DNA of 64,000 bases from DAOTXR01 sp034435375 (GTDB lineage: Bacteria; Chloroflexota; Anaerolineae; Aggregatilineales; UBA3940). The stretch lies in contig DAOTXR010000011.1 of the NCBI GenBank assembly GCA_034435375.1, positions 1-64,000 on the forward strand, written 5' to 3'. Position 1 is the stretch's first letter, and each line of letters opens with the position of its first letter. A program made the position numbers and the translations under genes. The notes below the pieces were generated by a model. The model saw only the letters and a list, made by a program, of their open reading frames with translations, was not told the origin of the DNA and did not search any database. Positions 33,616 through 43,370 of the stretch are shown here, one piece after another.

Positions 33616-34929
33616 ATGCGCCGTCTTCTTGCTATGGCCCTATCCAAACTCCAACCAGAAATTCTCGTGATCGGAGCTGGTCCAGCTGGCTCGGCAGCAG
33701 CCTGGGCGCTGGCGCAGGCCGGGCACGATGTGCTACTGGTCGACCAGGCCCAGTTTCCACGCGACAAGACCTGCGGCGACGGTCTGACCCCCATGGCTGT
33801 GAAGAAGCTGGACGAGATGGGGGTGCTCTCTCAAGTCGAGTCTGCGGGCGCTGTACGCATCGACACTGTGCGCCTCACCAGCCCATTTGGCATAACAACA
33901 ACCGCGCCCTTTGCTGCTCATCAGCCCGATCACCCTTACGCTCTGGTTCTGCCTCGTTTCACGTTTGACGATATCATGCGACAACACGCCGTGAACGGCG
34001 GGGCTGAGTATGTGGGCCAAGTGCGCGTTGAACACATCGTCCGCGACGGCGACCATATTGTGGCGGTCAAGGCCATCAGTTCAGCCGGACCACTGGAGTT
34101 CAGACCAGGCCAGGTCGTGATCGCCACCGGCGCAAACATGGGGCTGCTTGTTCGCGAAGGCTTTATCCGGCACAGACCACGCCTCATCCGAGCCTCGCGG
34201 GCCTACTACATCCATACCTCAGCAGGCCATCGTCTTTACGACTTCTTCTTCGATCTGGAGCTGCTGCCGGGCTATGGTTGGATCTTTCCTACAGGCGATG
34301 GGAAGGCCAACGTTGGCATCGGTGTCCTGCCGGTCTTCTGGTCTACCCATAGACCGCCTCGCGCTCTGCTGGACGAATTTGTGCAGCGCCGCTTACGAGA
34401 CGGCACTCTCAGCAGCGCCGAGCGCCACGGGCCAGTCAAAGGCTATCCACTCCGGATCGACTTTCCGGCCCAGCGCGTCGCGGGCAAGAATTGGGTGACC
34501 GTCGGTGAGGCAGCCGGGCTGGTTAACCCCGTCTCGGGCGAGGGCATCGATTTGGCTCTGGAAAGCGGCCTGCTCGCAGCTCGAATCCTGCACAGCGACA
34601 TCCAGGCTGGGCGGCCCGATCACATCGCCTACCAACGTGAGCTGTGGGACCGCTTCGGGCCTATGTTCACAGGCGTGCGGGTACTGCGCGACATCATGAT
34701 CTTGCCCTTCTTTGCGGATTACACATTCTGGTTGATGCGCCAGCACCGCCATCTAGCTCGTACCGCAATGGGTATCGTGCAGGGAATGACACCGCCACAG
34801 GACATCTTCCATCCATTGTTCATTCTGCAGTTCTTCACACCGATCTCACCGCACCTGATCAGCAGTGAGATCAAGAAGCTGCGCCGCAACGGCAGGCCAA
34901 CATGGCAGAACCCTCCATCTCAATCCTGA
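33616..34929 (+). CDS. FAD-dependent oxidoreductase, geranylgeranyl reductase family
   Basis: 437 residues. Rossmann FAD site ILVIGAGPAGSAAAWALAQAGHDVLLVD, then the family's DKTCGDGLTPMAVKKL and the second FAD motif VTVGEAAGLVNPVSGEGIDLALESG. Relatives saturate isoprenoid chains of lipids, quinones or chlorophylls. With a mevalonate operon 27 kb away an isoprenoid substrate is plausible but unproven. ATG at 33616 directly follows the dihydroorotase stop; ATG at 33634 is an alternative. The 3' end overlaps the glycosyltransferase gene by 28 bases. Confidence 0.8.
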   Translation: MRRLLAMALSKLQPEILVIGAGPAGSAAAWALAQAGHDVLLVDQAQFPRDKTCGDGLTPMAVKKLDEMGVLSQVESAGAVRIDTVRLTSPFGITTTAPFAAHQPDHPYALVLPRFTFDDIMRQHAVNGGAEYVGQVRVEHIVRDGDHIVAVKAISSAGPLEFRPGQVVIATGANMGLLVREGFIRHRPRLIRASRAYYIHTSAGHRLYDFFFDLELLPGYGWIFPTGDGKANVGIGVLPVFWSTHRPPRALLDEFVQRRLRDGTLSSAERHGPVKGYPLRIDFPAQRVAGKNWVTVGEAAGLVNPVSGEGIDLALESGLLAARILHSDIQAGRPDHIAYQRELWDRFGPMFTGVRVLRDIMILPFFADYTFWLMRQHRHLARTAMGIVQGMTPPQDIFHPLFILQFFTPISPHLISSEIKKLRRNGRPTWQNPPSQS

Positions 34930-35783
34930 TCACCGCGCACCATGAAGCGGCGACGATAGGGCAGGCACTCGAAGCGCTGCTGCCGCAGTCAGGCGGAGCC
35001 GAGATTCTGGTGGTCTGCCCTGACGACGAAACGGCTCAGGCTGCCGGGGCCTATCCAGGCGTCACGGTGCTGCGCGACCCTGGTCGGGGCAAACCGACCG
35101 CTTTGAACCTGGGTCTGGCCCATGCCGCCGGTCAGCTTGTCGTGATGACGGATGGCGACGTGCTCGTCGGGCCAGGTGCGCTCAGTGCATTGCTGGCTCC
35201 GTTGGCCGATCCCGCTGTAGGGGCTGTGAGTGGCCGTCCTGTCTCGACCAGCCCGCGCAGCACGATGCTGGGTTACTGGTCGCACCTGCTCACCGACGCT
35301 GGGGCACACGCTGAGCGCCTGAAACGCGATGCCGCTGGGCAGTTTTTTGTCTGCTCCGGCTACCTGTATGCCATCCGCGCCGGGCTGATCGACCATGTTC
35401 CAGAGGATGCACTGGCCGAAGATGCTGTGGTCTCCCACCTGATCGGCCAGCAGGGCCGACGGATCCGCTACGCGCCGGAGGCCCAAGTCCTGGTCAAGTA
35501 CCCCACTACTTATCGCGACTGGTTGAAGCAGCGAGTGCGCAGCGCGGGCGGCTATGCCCAACCAATCATCGCCCGCTCACCGCTGCGTATGCGCAGTTTC
35601 TGGCACGAGATCGTAGCCGGAACTGGGCGTGCGCTGCGTTACCCACGTACATTGCGCGAGTTCTTCTGGACACTGGTGTTGTTCGCTGCCCGTCTTCACC
35701 TGTGGTTGTTGATCTTCTGGCGGGTGCAGGTTCTACGGCAACCGCTTAGCAAGCTGTGGCAACGTGTCGAGAGCACCAAGTAA
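34902..35783 (+). CDS. Family 2 glycosyltransferase
   Basis: 293 residues. GT-A fold: ISILITAHHEAATIGQALEALL, DPGRGKPTALNLGLA, the metal-binding TDGDVLV (DxD), and EDAVVSHLIGQQGRRIRYAPEA (catalytic acid region). One hydrophobic C-terminal segment (FFWTLVLFAARLHLWLLIFW) should hold it at the membrane. Resembles processive or mono-functional enzymes of glycan and glycolipid synthesis. The start lies inside the end of the preceding flavoprotein gene, so the two are translationally coupled; the acceptor may be the lipid made by that enzyme. Confidence 0.82.
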   Translation: MAEPSISILITAHHEAATIGQALEALLPQSGGAEILVVCPDDETAQAAGAYPGVTVLRDPGRGKPTALNLGLAHAAGQLVVMTDGDVLVGPGALSALLAPLADPAVGAVSGRPVSTSPRSTMLGYWSHLLTDAGAHAERLKRDAAGQFFVCSGYLYAIRAGLIDHVPEDALAEDAVVSHLIGQQGRRIRYAPEAQVLVKYPTTYRDWLKQRVRSAGGYAQPIIARSPLRMRSFWHEIVAGTGRALRYPRTLREFFWTLVLFAARLHLWLLIFWRVQVLRQPLSKLWQRVESTK

Positions 35784-35794
35784 CCCACGCTGAC

Positions 35795-35823
35795 TTAGCA
35801 CCTCACACAGAGCGGTGTATAAT
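35795..35823 (+). promoter_or_regulatory. Promoter for the SDR gene
   Basis: TTAGCA (35795-35800, 4/6), a 17-base spacer and a perfect TATAAT (35818-35823), 65 bases before the start codon at 35888. Confidence 0.5.
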
Positions 35824-35887
35824 CGGCAGCTATCTGGTCTGAATGGACTCGGGACGGCCTTGCCTGACAACGTAACGGAGAGATTCC

Positions 35888-36916
35888 ATGACACGCGCAC
35901 TCGTCACCGGTAGCACAGGCGGTGTCGGTGCCAATCTGATCGCGGCGCTGAACGAGCGCGGCATTGAGGTTGTCGGGCTGCGCCGCCGCACCTCGCCGGA
36001 CGACGCCATTGGAGGACTCGCGTTGACGCCGGTGATCGGCGACATTCTGGAACCGGAGTCACTGCGCCAGGCCATGCGGGGCATCGACTGGGTTTTCCAT
36101 GCTGCCGCGATTGCCGACGATTGGCATTACTCTGCCCGCCAAGTCTACCAGGTCAACGTTGAGGGAACCCGCAACGTTCTGGCAGCGGCCTATGAAGCAG
36201 GTGTCCAACGCTTTGTGTTGACCGGTTCCGCTGCGGCCCTGGGAGTACCTGTGCCCGGCAAAGACCTGATCGACGAGACTCATCAGTTCAACCTCAAGCC
36301 AGACCTGTGGCCCTATGGCCATAGCAAACATCTCGCCTTGCAGGTCTTGGCCGAATTCGTCGACAGAGGGCTACACGCTGTCAGCGTCCTGCCCACGGCT
36401 GTCATGGGACCCCGCGACGTGAAATTCATCTCTGGTGAGCTGATCGTTCGTGCTGTCAAACGGCAGGTCTTCCCGTTTCCTGATGGCGGCCTGAATTTCA
36501 TAGACATACGCGATGTGGCGCAGGGCCACATCGCAGCTGCTGAGCGAGGAAAACCTGGCGAGCGTTACTTATTGGGAGGTCACAACCTGACCCACACTCA
36601 GACATTGGAAACCATAGCCGGGGTGCTCAGAATACCGATAAAGCATGTGCGCATCCCTCGTTGGCTCCTGCCACTCATGGCTGGCGCTGTAACTCTACTT
36701 GAGAAGTGGGGGGTTGAACTGCCAATTGAGCGTGCGCGGGTGCTGCTGAGCGGTAAGTACATGTACTACGACAGCAGTAAAGCTCAGCGAGAACTAGGGC
36801 TGGCTGTACGTCCCTTTGTAGAGACTGTTCGTGACACGTATCTGTGGTATGCACAGCATCACTTTTTCGAAAGGCGAGGAGTCCCCAGCGAACTGCTGCC
36901 ACGCCTTGCGGATTGA
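35888..36916 (+). CDS. NAD-dependent epimerase/dehydratase (extended SDR)
   Basis: 342 residues. N-terminal cofactor loop ALVTGSTGGVGANLIAAL, acidic residue after the second strand for NAD(P) choice, FHAAAIADDW, VNVEGTRNVLAAA, and the catalytic YGHSKHLA (Tyr-x3-Lys). The C-terminal part has YLLGGHNLTHTQTLETIAGV, as in dihydroflavonol-reductase/3-beta-HSD-like SDRs. Substrate unknown: sugar nucleotide or hydroxy-lipid are both possible. The gene has its own promoter. Confidence 0.82.
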   Translation: MTRALVTGSTGGVGANLIAALNERGIEVVGLRRRTSPDDAIGGLALTPVIGDILEPESLRQAMRGIDWVFHAAAIADDWHYSARQVYQVNVEGTRNVLAAAYEAGVQRFVLTGSAAALGVPVPGKDLIDETHQFNLKPDLWPYGHSKHLALQVLAEFVDRGLHAVSVLPTAVMGPRDVKFISGELIVRAVKRQVFPFPDGGLNFIDIRDVAQGHIAAAERGKPGERYLLGGHNLTHTQTLETIAGVLRIPIKHVRIPRWLLPLMAGAVTLLEKWGVELPIERARVLLSGKYMYYDSSKAQRELGLAVRPFVETVRDTYLWYAQHHFFERRGVPSELLPRLAD

Positions 36917-36987
36917 TCAGGCGCAGTGGGGTATATCCTAGCCAGTAGAGTCCGAGCGCTGACAACCATTCCTAGGAGAGCAGCGCC

Positions 36988-37485
36988 ATGATCAACGACA
37001 TTGAGGAGTTCATCAAATACTTCCATGGCCAGCGGCGACGCACCCAATGGGTCATTGACGTCATGCCGCCCGAAAAAGCAGATTGGCGACCCTGGGCCGG
37101 TGAGCCATCCCCAGCAGAGATTGTCCGCCGCATCGGAGCTGGCCATCTGATGTATGCCACAGTCGTCGCTTATGATTACTGGGTGGTAGATGACTATGAG
37201 CAGAAGGCGCTTTCGTGGGAGGAGTCGTTGACCTACTTCCACAATTGTACCGAGGAAGCGCTCGATCTCCTGCGTCCATTGCCCGACTCAGTGCTGGCGC
37301 AAAAGCGCCGCAGGCCGGACGACAACCCCCCTACAGCCGCCTGGCGCTTTCTAATGGCTATGATTGAGCACGAGATCGAGCATCGCGCCCAACTCAATTC
37401 GTACCTGATGCTGATGAACGTGCGAAAGCCCAGTCTGGGTGGCACGACGATCGAAGCAGTGCGTGCAGCACTCAAGGCGAAGTAG
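36988..37485 (+). CDS. DinB-family protein
   Basis: 165 residues, four-helix bundle. Three His expected to bind metal are in GHLMYATVV and MIEHEIEHRAQLNSYL. DinB proteins include thiol transferases and stress-induced proteins of unknown reaction; no substrate can be inferred. ATG at 36988 follows AGGAGAG. Confidence 0.75.
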   Translation: MINDIEEFIKYFHGQRRRTQWVIDVMPPEKADWRPWAGEPSPAEIVRRIGAGHLMYATVVAYDYWVVDDYEQKALSWEESLTYFHNCTEEALDLLRPLPDSVLAQKRRRPDDNPPTAAWRFLMAMIEHEIEHRAQLNSYLMLMNVRKPSLGGTTIEAVRAALKAK

Positions 37486-37582
37486 GGTCGTTTCTTGATG
37501 TTCACGTCGTTGGAGAAGCTGAGTGTTTTGCAAAAGTAATTCAGGTTACTCCGAAACACTAGTGAAGAAAGGATAGGTCGCA

Positions 37583-38011
37583 ATGGCTGACGAACCGAGA
37601 TTTAGCTGGCCAACCATCCTACGCGGAACGGCTATCATTGTCGGCGTTACAGCCGCTGTGGGGTTCATTGTGCCGATCGTGGCGACCCTGGCTCTGGGCT
37701 TGGTCAACACTGGTCGTGTCTCTGGCAACGAGATCTACCGTTGGGGCTACTGGGTGATCGCTTGGGGGATGACTTTCTGGCTGGGATCGCAGATGATCAA
37801 GAAGGTGAGCGACCGCATCATCGACGACATGTTGGCTGCCTCAGTTGTGATTGCCCTCCTGTTGCTGGTGCTCAAATTCGTAGTGTGGATCGTCTTCGAG
37901 CCAGTCGATGCCGATGGCAAGTCATTGTTTGCCATTACCGGCATTGATGTGTTCGGGGCAATTGGAATGGTGCTCGTCGGGCTGATTGCCGCACGGATCA
38001 ACCGTTATTAA
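37583..38011 (+). CDS. Small four-helix membrane protein
   Basis: 142 residues with four predicted membrane segments (about 10-38, 54-74, 82-104 and 117-138) and short loops. No motif is recognised. ATG at 37583 follows AAAGGA at a normal distance. It lies between dinB and a symporter gene, 49 bases before the latter, and may be cotranscribed with it. Confidence 0.6.
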   Translation: MADEPRFSWPTILRGTAIIVGVTAAVGFIVPIVATLALGLVNTGRVSGNEIYRWGYWVIAWGMTFWLGSQMIKKVSDRIIDDMLAASVVIALLLLVLKFVVWIVFEPVDADGKSLFAITGIDVFGAIGMVLVGLIAARINRY

Positions 38012-38059
38012 TGAGCTGTCCCATAAACGCCGCTGGCAGAGGACAAGCGAGGTATCGCT

Positions 38060-39424
38060 ATGCAGCGCAGTGAACACGTCCCACCCCTGACCAAGTTCAT
38101 GTACGGCTTCGGAGATATCACCAATTCGCTGCTGAATACCATTGTCGCAGTTTATTTCCTGTTCTTCTTGACCGACGTCGTGAAGCTCAGTCCCGGCCTC
38201 GCGGCAGTGGCGATTTTTGTCGGCAAGAGCTTCGACTGGATCAACGACCCGCTCATTGGCCATCTCTCAGACCGGACTCGTTCCAGGTGGGGCAGACGTC
38301 GCCCATTCCTGCTGTTCGGGCTGGCTCCACTGGCCGTGGCATTTGCTCTCTTCTTCTGGGTACCTCCCCTGCAGAGTGAGATCTGGCTGGCCGTGTACTA
38401 TAGCTTTCTGTATATGATCTATGACACGGCAGCGACGTTCGTCTATATGCCCTACTACGCCCTGACGCCTGAGCTTACCCTGGACTACGATGAACGAACG
38501 TCACTCACCACCGTGCGGATGCTGTTCTCGATTGCGGGCGGGCTGATCGCGTTTACAACGCCGTCTCTGATCACCGACTCCTTCGCAGACACGCGCATGG
38601 GATACTTCGTCATGGCGATGGTTTTCGGCAGCGTGGGTGTCATCCCCCTGCTGGCAACATTTTGGGGGACCCGTGAGCGCCCAGAGCACATTGCCCAGCC
38701 ACAGCCCAGCCTACGCGAGTCCCTGACCGCAGCCAGCGCCAACCGGCCCTTCATTTTCGGACTTTTCATCTTCCTGTTCACGTGGGCTACTATTGACCTA
38801 ATCCAGGCCGTGCTGTTGTATTTCATCATCCACTGGCTGCAAATGGGCCATATCAAAGAGATCATCATGGGATCGGTGTTCATCAGCGCGGCGGCGTTCC
38901 TGCCGCTCTGGAGCTGGGTCCCAGGTCGGTGGGACAAGCGGCGGGCTTACATCGTGGGTATGGCATTTCTGGCTGCTACGATGATGGTCCTGATCTTCAT
39001 CCAGCCAGGGACGCCTCTGCCGATTGTGCTGGCCATCACCATCCTGGCCGGTGTAGGCGTGTCAGCGGCGCATGTCATCCCGCAGGCTATTCTTCCGGAT
39101 GCCATCGAGGTAGACGAGCTTCGCACTGGTCAGCGTCATGAAGGCATGTTCTACAGCCTGGTGATGCTGGCGCAAAAGGTAGCGTCTTCTATCGCAGTCC
39201 CGCTGGCAGGGGCAGCGCTCGAGATCGCACAGTACAACCCGGATGTTGCCGTGCAGCCCGAGTCAGCACTGTGGGCCATCCGGGGGCTGACAGGCATCGT
39301 GCCAACCATCCTGTTGGCTGTTGGCATTATCTTCGCATGGCGCTATCCGCTGTCGCGCGAGGAGCACACCAACATCCGACAAAGGCTCACCGAGCGACAT
39401 GTCGAGATCGTCGCCGATAAGTAG
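38060..39424 (+). CDS. MFS symporter of the GPH (MelB-like) family
   Basis: 454 residues with 12 predicted membrane segments. KFMYGFGDITNSLLNTIVAVYFLFFLTDV and the cation-site region VGKSFDWINDPLIGHLSDRTRSRWGRRRPF are typical of glycoside-pentoside-hexuronide:cation symporters. Family members carry sugars, but because the gene sits 23 bases before an SsnA-like amidohydrolase gene it might import a purine-derived or other small heterocyclic substrate instead; this is inference. Confidence 0.85.
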   Translation: MQRSEHVPPLTKFMYGFGDITNSLLNTIVAVYFLFFLTDVVKLSPGLAAVAIFVGKSFDWINDPLIGHLSDRTRSRWGRRRPFLLFGLAPLAVAFALFFWVPPLQSEIWLAVYYSFLYMIYDTAATFVYMPYYALTPELTLDYDERTSLTTVRMLFSIAGGLIAFTTPSLITDSFADTRMGYFVMAMVFGSVGVIPLLATFWGTRERPEHIAQPQPSLRESLTAASANRPFIFGLFIFLFTWATIDLIQAVLLYFIIHWLQMGHIKEIIMGSVFISAAAFLPLWSWVPGRWDKRRAYIVGMAFLAATMMVLIFIQPGTPLPIVLAITILAGVGVSAAHVIPQAILPDAIEVDELRTGQRHEGMFYSLVMLAQKVASSIAVPLAGAALEIAQYNPDVAVQPESALWAIRGLTGIVPTILLAVGIIFAWRYPLSREEHTNIRQRLTERHVEIVADK

Positions 39425-39447
39425 CCCAAAGGGCTTACAGGGGATCC

Positions 39448-40809
39448 ATGACAGAACCTTTGCTGATCACCAATGGGATAGTCGTCACCTGGGAACCAGA
39501 TGCTGACCTGATCGACCAGGGAGCTGTGTACCTCGAAGATGGCAGAATCGTCGAGGTTGGAAGCGCCGCCGATCTGGGATCGCGCTATCCGCACGCTCCT
39601 CATCTGGATGCACGGGGCCAGCTAATCATGCCCGGCAACATCTGCGCCCACACCCATTTCTACGGCGCATTCGCCCGCGGCCTGGCTATCCCTGGCGCGC
39701 CTCCCAAGGATTTCCCCGACATTCTCAAACGCTTGTGGTGGCCGCTCGACCAAGCGCTTGACCAGGAGGCTGTGCGTTACAGCGCGCTGGTTTGCCTAAT
39801 CGATGCCATTAAGCACGGCACGACGACGCTTTTCGATCACCATGCCAGCCCCAATGCGCTCGACGGCTCGCTAGATGTGATCGCCGACGCTGTGGACGAG
39901 GCTGGGCTGCGGGCTGTTTTGTGCTATGAAGTGACCGACCGATATGGATCGGAGAGTACCAGAGCAGGCATCGCCGAGAATGTACGCTTCCTGAAAGCAG
40001 TCCAGAGCCGCCCCAACCTCGCCGCAGCTTTTGGGCTGCACGCCTCGCTGACTGTCTCCGAGGAGACGCTGGCGAAGTGTGTCGAAGCGGCAGCGGGATC
40101 GGGAATCGGTTTCCACATCCACGTCGCAGAGCATGAAGAAGACGAATATGACAGCCTTCAGAAATCGGGAAAGCGTGTGGTGGATCGTCTGCACAGCGCG
40201 GGCATTCTGGGGGAGAAATCTATCGTTGCCCACTGCGTTCACATCGACCTGGGCGAGGCCGAGGTCCTGCGGGACACGGGGACATGGGTCACACACCAGC
40301 CACGCTCGAACATGAATAACGGCGTTGGCGTGGCCAACATCGACGGAATGCTGCGGGCTGGGCTACGGGTCTGCCTGGGTAACGATGGCTTCAGCAATAA
40401 CATGTGGGAAGAGTGGAAGACAGCCTATCTGGTGCACAAGGTATGGAATCGCGATCCGCGCCGCGCCAACGGAATGAACATTGTCGCGATGGCAATCACC
40501 CACAATGCCGCACTGGCCAACGTGTACTTTCCGCAGACACCGCCAGGCCTGCTCGTACCGGGTGGAGCAGCTGACGTGATTCTGGTGGACTACCACCCTA
40601 CCACACCGCTGACGGCAGGCAACCTGCCCTGGCATATCATTTTCGGGTTCGAGGCTTCGATGGTCACGACCACTATCTGCGCCGGGCGTGTGTTGATGCG
40701 CGACCGCAAGCTCCTGACATTGGATGAGGCGGCGATCACCGCCCGCTCGCGCCAGATCGCTCCCGCCGTATGGGAACGCTACAATGCCATCGCCAGCAAG
40801 CTGGCCTAA
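39448..40809 (+). CDS. ssnA: SsnA-like amidohydrolase
   Basis: 453 residues. Metal site MPGNICAHTHFYGAFARGL, then FPDILKRLWWPLDQALDQEAVRYSALVCLIDAIKHGTTTLFDHHASP, which aligns with E. coli SsnA (LKNLWWRLDRALDEES, then a DHHASP motif). HIHVAEHEED, AHCVHIDL, HQPRSNMNNGVGV and GNDGFSNNMWEEWK complete the active site. SsnA belongs to the conserved uric acid/purine degradation gene set of gut anaerobes, where its exact reaction is not firmly set; deamination or ring hydrolysis is likely. Cotranscribed with the symporter gene upstream. Confidence 0.85.
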   Translation: MTEPLLITNGIVVTWEPDADLIDQGAVYLEDGRIVEVGSAADLGSRYPHAPHLDARGQLIMPGNICAHTHFYGAFARGLAIPGAPPKDFPDILKRLWWPLDQALDQEAVRYSALVCLIDAIKHGTTTLFDHHASPNALDGSLDVIADAVDEAGLRAVLCYEVTDRYGSESTRAGIAENVRFLKAVQSRPNLAAAFGLHASLTVSEETLAKCVEAAAGSGIGFHIHVAEHEEDEYDSLQKSGKRVVDRLHSAGILGEKSIVAHCVHIDLGEAEVLRDTGTWVTHQPRSNMNNGVGVANIDGMLRAGLRVCLGNDGFSNNMWEEWKTAYLVHKVWNRDPRRANGMNIVAMAITHNAALANVYFPQTPPGLLVPGGAADVILVDYHPTTPLTAGNLPWHIIFGFEASMVTTTICAGRVLMRDRKLLTLDEAAITARSRQIAPAVWERYNAIASKLA

Positions 40810-40867
40810 CCTGCTAAGCGCCTGGTCAGAAACGCCTTCGGCAGACACTTGAGTCGTAACCCTCGTT

Positions 40868-40897
40868 TTGAAAAACACATGGCCCACCAGTTATAAT
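40868..40897 (+). promoter_or_regulatory. Strong promoter for the F420 operon
   Basis: TTGAAA (40868-40873, 5/6), an 18-base spacer and a perfect TATAAT (40892-40897). The short leader contains a small stem AGAGA/TCTCT (40911-40925) and a good ribosome site. No other clear promoter is seen before 60 kb on this strand, so the transcript may extend into the xanthine dehydrogenase genes. Confidence 0.65.
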
Positions 40898-40950
40898 CAC
40901 TCTCCCGCTTAGAGAGGAATTCTCTTGCTGTTTAACAGAGGAGAAGAGAT

Positions 40951-41625
40951 GTGCCTGATCAATCCAGGCCCTCCAAGATCATTGCCGTGTTAGGTGGCAC
41001 TGGCAAAGAAGGCAGTGGGCTGGCCTATCGCTGGGCTAGACATGGCTATAACGTCATCATTGGGTCGCGCACGCTAGACAAAGCCAAACGCATCGCCGAC
41101 GAGTTGAACGACTTGTTGGGCCAGGAGCTTATCCGGGGCATGACCAACGCAGATGCGGCCCATGAAGCCGATCTAGTGGTGCTGACAGTGCCCTACGAGG
41201 CTCACCATGCCACGCTGGCGGGCATCCGTGAATTAGTGCACGGCAAAGTGCTGGTTGATGTTACAGTACCTCTCAAACCGCCCAGGGTTACTGTGGTGAC
41301 TCTGCCGCCGGGTCGAACTGCTGCTGAAGAAGCTCAGGCGCTCCTGGGTGCGAATGTACGCGTGGTCTCGGCCTTTCAGAACATCTCAGCCATCCATCTG
41401 AAGGATGCCGAACACCTGCCCGACTGCGACGTGTTGGTATGTGGTGACGATCAGAGTGCCCGGCAGGAAGTCATAACACTGGTTGAGGCTGCCGGGATGC
41501 GCGGCATCGACGCCGGCCCACTGGCCAACGCCATCGTCGCTGAAAGCCTGACACCCGTGCTGTTGGGCATCAACAAGCGCTACGGTGTCAAGGGTGCAGG
41601 AATCCGCATCACTGGGATTGAGTGA
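40951..41625 (+). CDS. npdG: NADPH-dependent F420 reductase
   Basis: 224 residues. N-terminal IIAVLGGTGKEGSGLAYRWARHGYNVIIGSRTLDKA binds NADP and F420; DLVVLTVPYEAH and LVDVTVPLKPP follow, then SAFQNISAIHL and the C-terminal LTPVLLGINKRYGVKGAGIRITG. It moves hydride between NADPH and coenzyme F420. Start is GTG at 40951 with AGGAGAAG upstream. The stop overlaps the cofE start (ATGA), tying it to F420 biosynthesis. Confidence 0.9.
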   Translation: MPDQSRPSKIIAVLGGTGKEGSGLAYRWARHGYNVIIGSRTLDKAKRIADELNDLLGQELIRGMTNADAAHEADLVVLTVPYEAHHATLAGIRELVHGKVLVDVTVPLKPPRVTVVTLPPGRTAAEEAQALLGANVRVVSAFQNISAIHLKDAEHLPDCDVLVCGDDQSARQEVITLVEAAGMRGIDAGPLANAIVAESLTPVLLGINKRYGVKGAGIRITGIE

Positions 41626-42392
41626 TGACCACTCAGAAAGTCGAGTTGATCGGCATCGCTGGCATCCCCCTGATCCAGACCGGGGATGACCTGGCAGGAA
41701 TCCTGGCCGAGGCCATTCGAAAGAATGGGTTGACACTCCAGGATAACGATGTGGTGGTGATCACATCGAAGGTGGTTTCGAAAGCCGAAGGCCGTTGGGT
41801 AGACCTTTCGACTGTTGTACCCGATGAAGAGGCAATGCGCACCGCAGCCCGGTGCGGAAAAGACCCGCGCGAAGTGGCCGTGATCCTGGGTGAGTCAACC
41901 CGCGTGTCACGGATGCGACAGGGTGTGTTGATCGTCGAACACCGACTGGGTTTTGTGTGTGCCAACGCGGGCATGGATCACTCGAACACCCGGCCTGGCA
42001 GCGAATGGCGATTGCTGCTGCCCTCCGATCCTGACGCCTCGGCCCGTACTCTGCGCGAGCGGCTTGGCACCATGTTTGGCGTGCGGCTGGCTGTCGTGAT
42101 CAGTGACAGCCACGGACGGCCATTCCGAATGGGCACAGTCGGTGTGGCAATTGGCTCGGCAGGGTTGCCCGCTTTGTGGAATCTGCGGGGCCGACCGGAC
42201 CTATTTGGCACAGCTCTTCAGGTGACCGAGGTAGGTTTTGCCGACGAGCTGGCGGCAGCAGCCGGGCTGGTGCTGGGCCAGGCTGCCGAAGGCATCCCGG
42301 CGGTCATCATCCGAGGGATGGAATTTCCCGTCGACGAGCTGGCTCGGGCAGCCGATCTGGTGCGGCCGCGTGAGTTAGACCTGTACCGCTAG
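41622..42392 (+). CDS. cofE: Coenzyme F420-0:L-glutamate ligase
   Basis: 256 residues, stand-alone CofE length without the FbiB C-terminal domain. Motifs: DNDVVVITSKVVSKAEGRWV, LGESTRVSRMRQGVLI, CANAGMDHSN and VVISDSHGRPFRMGTVGVAIGSAGLPAL. It adds glutamate residues to F420-0 using GTP. The frame overlaps npdG by four bases. Confidence 0.92.
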   Translation: MMTTQKVELIGIAGIPLIQTGDDLAGILAEAIRKNGLTLQDNDVVVITSKVVSKAEGRWVDLSTVVPDEEAMRTAARCGKDPREVAVILGESTRVSRMRQGVLIVEHRLGFVCANAGMDHSNTRPGSEWRLLLPSDPDASARTLRERLGTMFGVRLAVVISDSHGRPFRMGTVGVAIGSAGLPALWNLRGRPDLFGTALQVTEVGFADELAAAAGLVLGQAAEGIPAVIIRGMEFPVDELARAADLVRPRELDLYR

Positions 42393-42419
42393 AGACTAGC
42401 CACAGCACAGGCATTTCGG

Positions 42420-43370
42420 ATGGGACTACGCGACCACGTTGTGATGTTGGTGGGAGGAGTCGGCGGGGCCAAAATGGCCCTGGGTATGGCACACGTCTTG
42501 CCAGCCGGCGCACTGAGCTTTGTGGTCAACACGGGGGACGATTTTGAACACTTAGGGCTGTATGTCTGTCCAGACCTGGACACTGTCACCTACACGCTGG
42601 CGGGTCTGGCGAATCCGGCCACAGGCTGGGGGGTCTCCGACGATACTCTCCATGCAATGGAGATGGTCAAACAGCTAGGCGGGCCAGCATGGTTCCGGCT
42701 GGGAGACAGGGACCTGGGCACCAACCTGATGCGCACCATGCTGCTGAGGCAGGGCCACACCCTGACTGAGGTCGAGCATCTCTTCTGTGCTCGTCTGGGC
42801 CTTCCGCACCCGATTCTGCCCATGTCTGATGAGCCGGTGAGAACCGTCCTGGATACCGACCGAGGCACACTCGCCTTTCAGGAGTACTTTGTCCGTGAGC
42901 GATGGCAGCCAAAGGTGCATCGGATTCGCTTTGAAGGCAGCGCGGCGGCTCATCCCAGCGAGGCCGTTGTGCAGGCCCTGGAAGCCGCCACATTGATCGT
43001 GTTTGCCCCCTCCAACCCGTTTCTGAGCATTGATCCCATCCTGTCGATCTCTGGCATCCGAGAGCGGATCGAGCAGTCAAGTGCACCCCGTGTAGCTGTC
43101 ACCCCTATCATTGGTGGGCAGGCAGTCAAAGGCCCAACAGCCAAACTCATGGTCGAACTAGGAATGAGCGCTTCACCCCTTGAAGTAGTCAATCACTACC
43201 AGAATTTGTTGGATGGCATTATACTGGATAAGGTGGACAGTGAATTATGCGATGTAGTTGAAGCATTGAACGTGCGGACCACAGCACAACCCACATTAAT
43301 GGAAACCCTGGCTGACAAGACTCGCCTCGCAGGATTGTTGTTAGATTGGGCAGAGGAAACCTTCCAGTGA
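42420..43370 (+). CDS. cofD: 2-phospho-L-lactate transferase
   Basis: 316 residues. It has VMLVGGVGGAKMALGMAHVLP at the start, VVNTGDDFEHLGLYVCPDLDTVTYTLAGLANPATGWG, FRLGDRDLGTNLMRT and FAPSNPFLSIDPIL, all CofD/FbiA signatures. Joins the phospholactyl (or phosphoenolpyruvyl) group to Fo to give (dehydro-)F420-0. The ribosome site before ATG 42420 is weak. Its stop overlaps the GTG start of cofC. Confidence 0.92.
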   Translation: MGLRDHVVMLVGGVGGAKMALGMAHVLPAGALSFVVNTGDDFEHLGLYVCPDLDTVTYTLAGLANPATGWGVSDDTLHAMEMVKQLGGPAWFRLGDRDLGTNLMRTMLLRQGHTLTEVEHLFCARLGLPHPILPMSDEPVRTVLDTDRGTLAFQEYFVRERWQPKVHRIRFEGSAAAHPSEAVVQALEAATLIVFAPSNPFLSIDPILSISGIRERIEQSSAPRVAVTPIIGGQAVKGPTAKLMVELGMSASPLEVVNHYQNLLDGIILDKVDSELCDVVEALNVRTTAQPTLMETLADKTRLAGLLLDWAEETFQ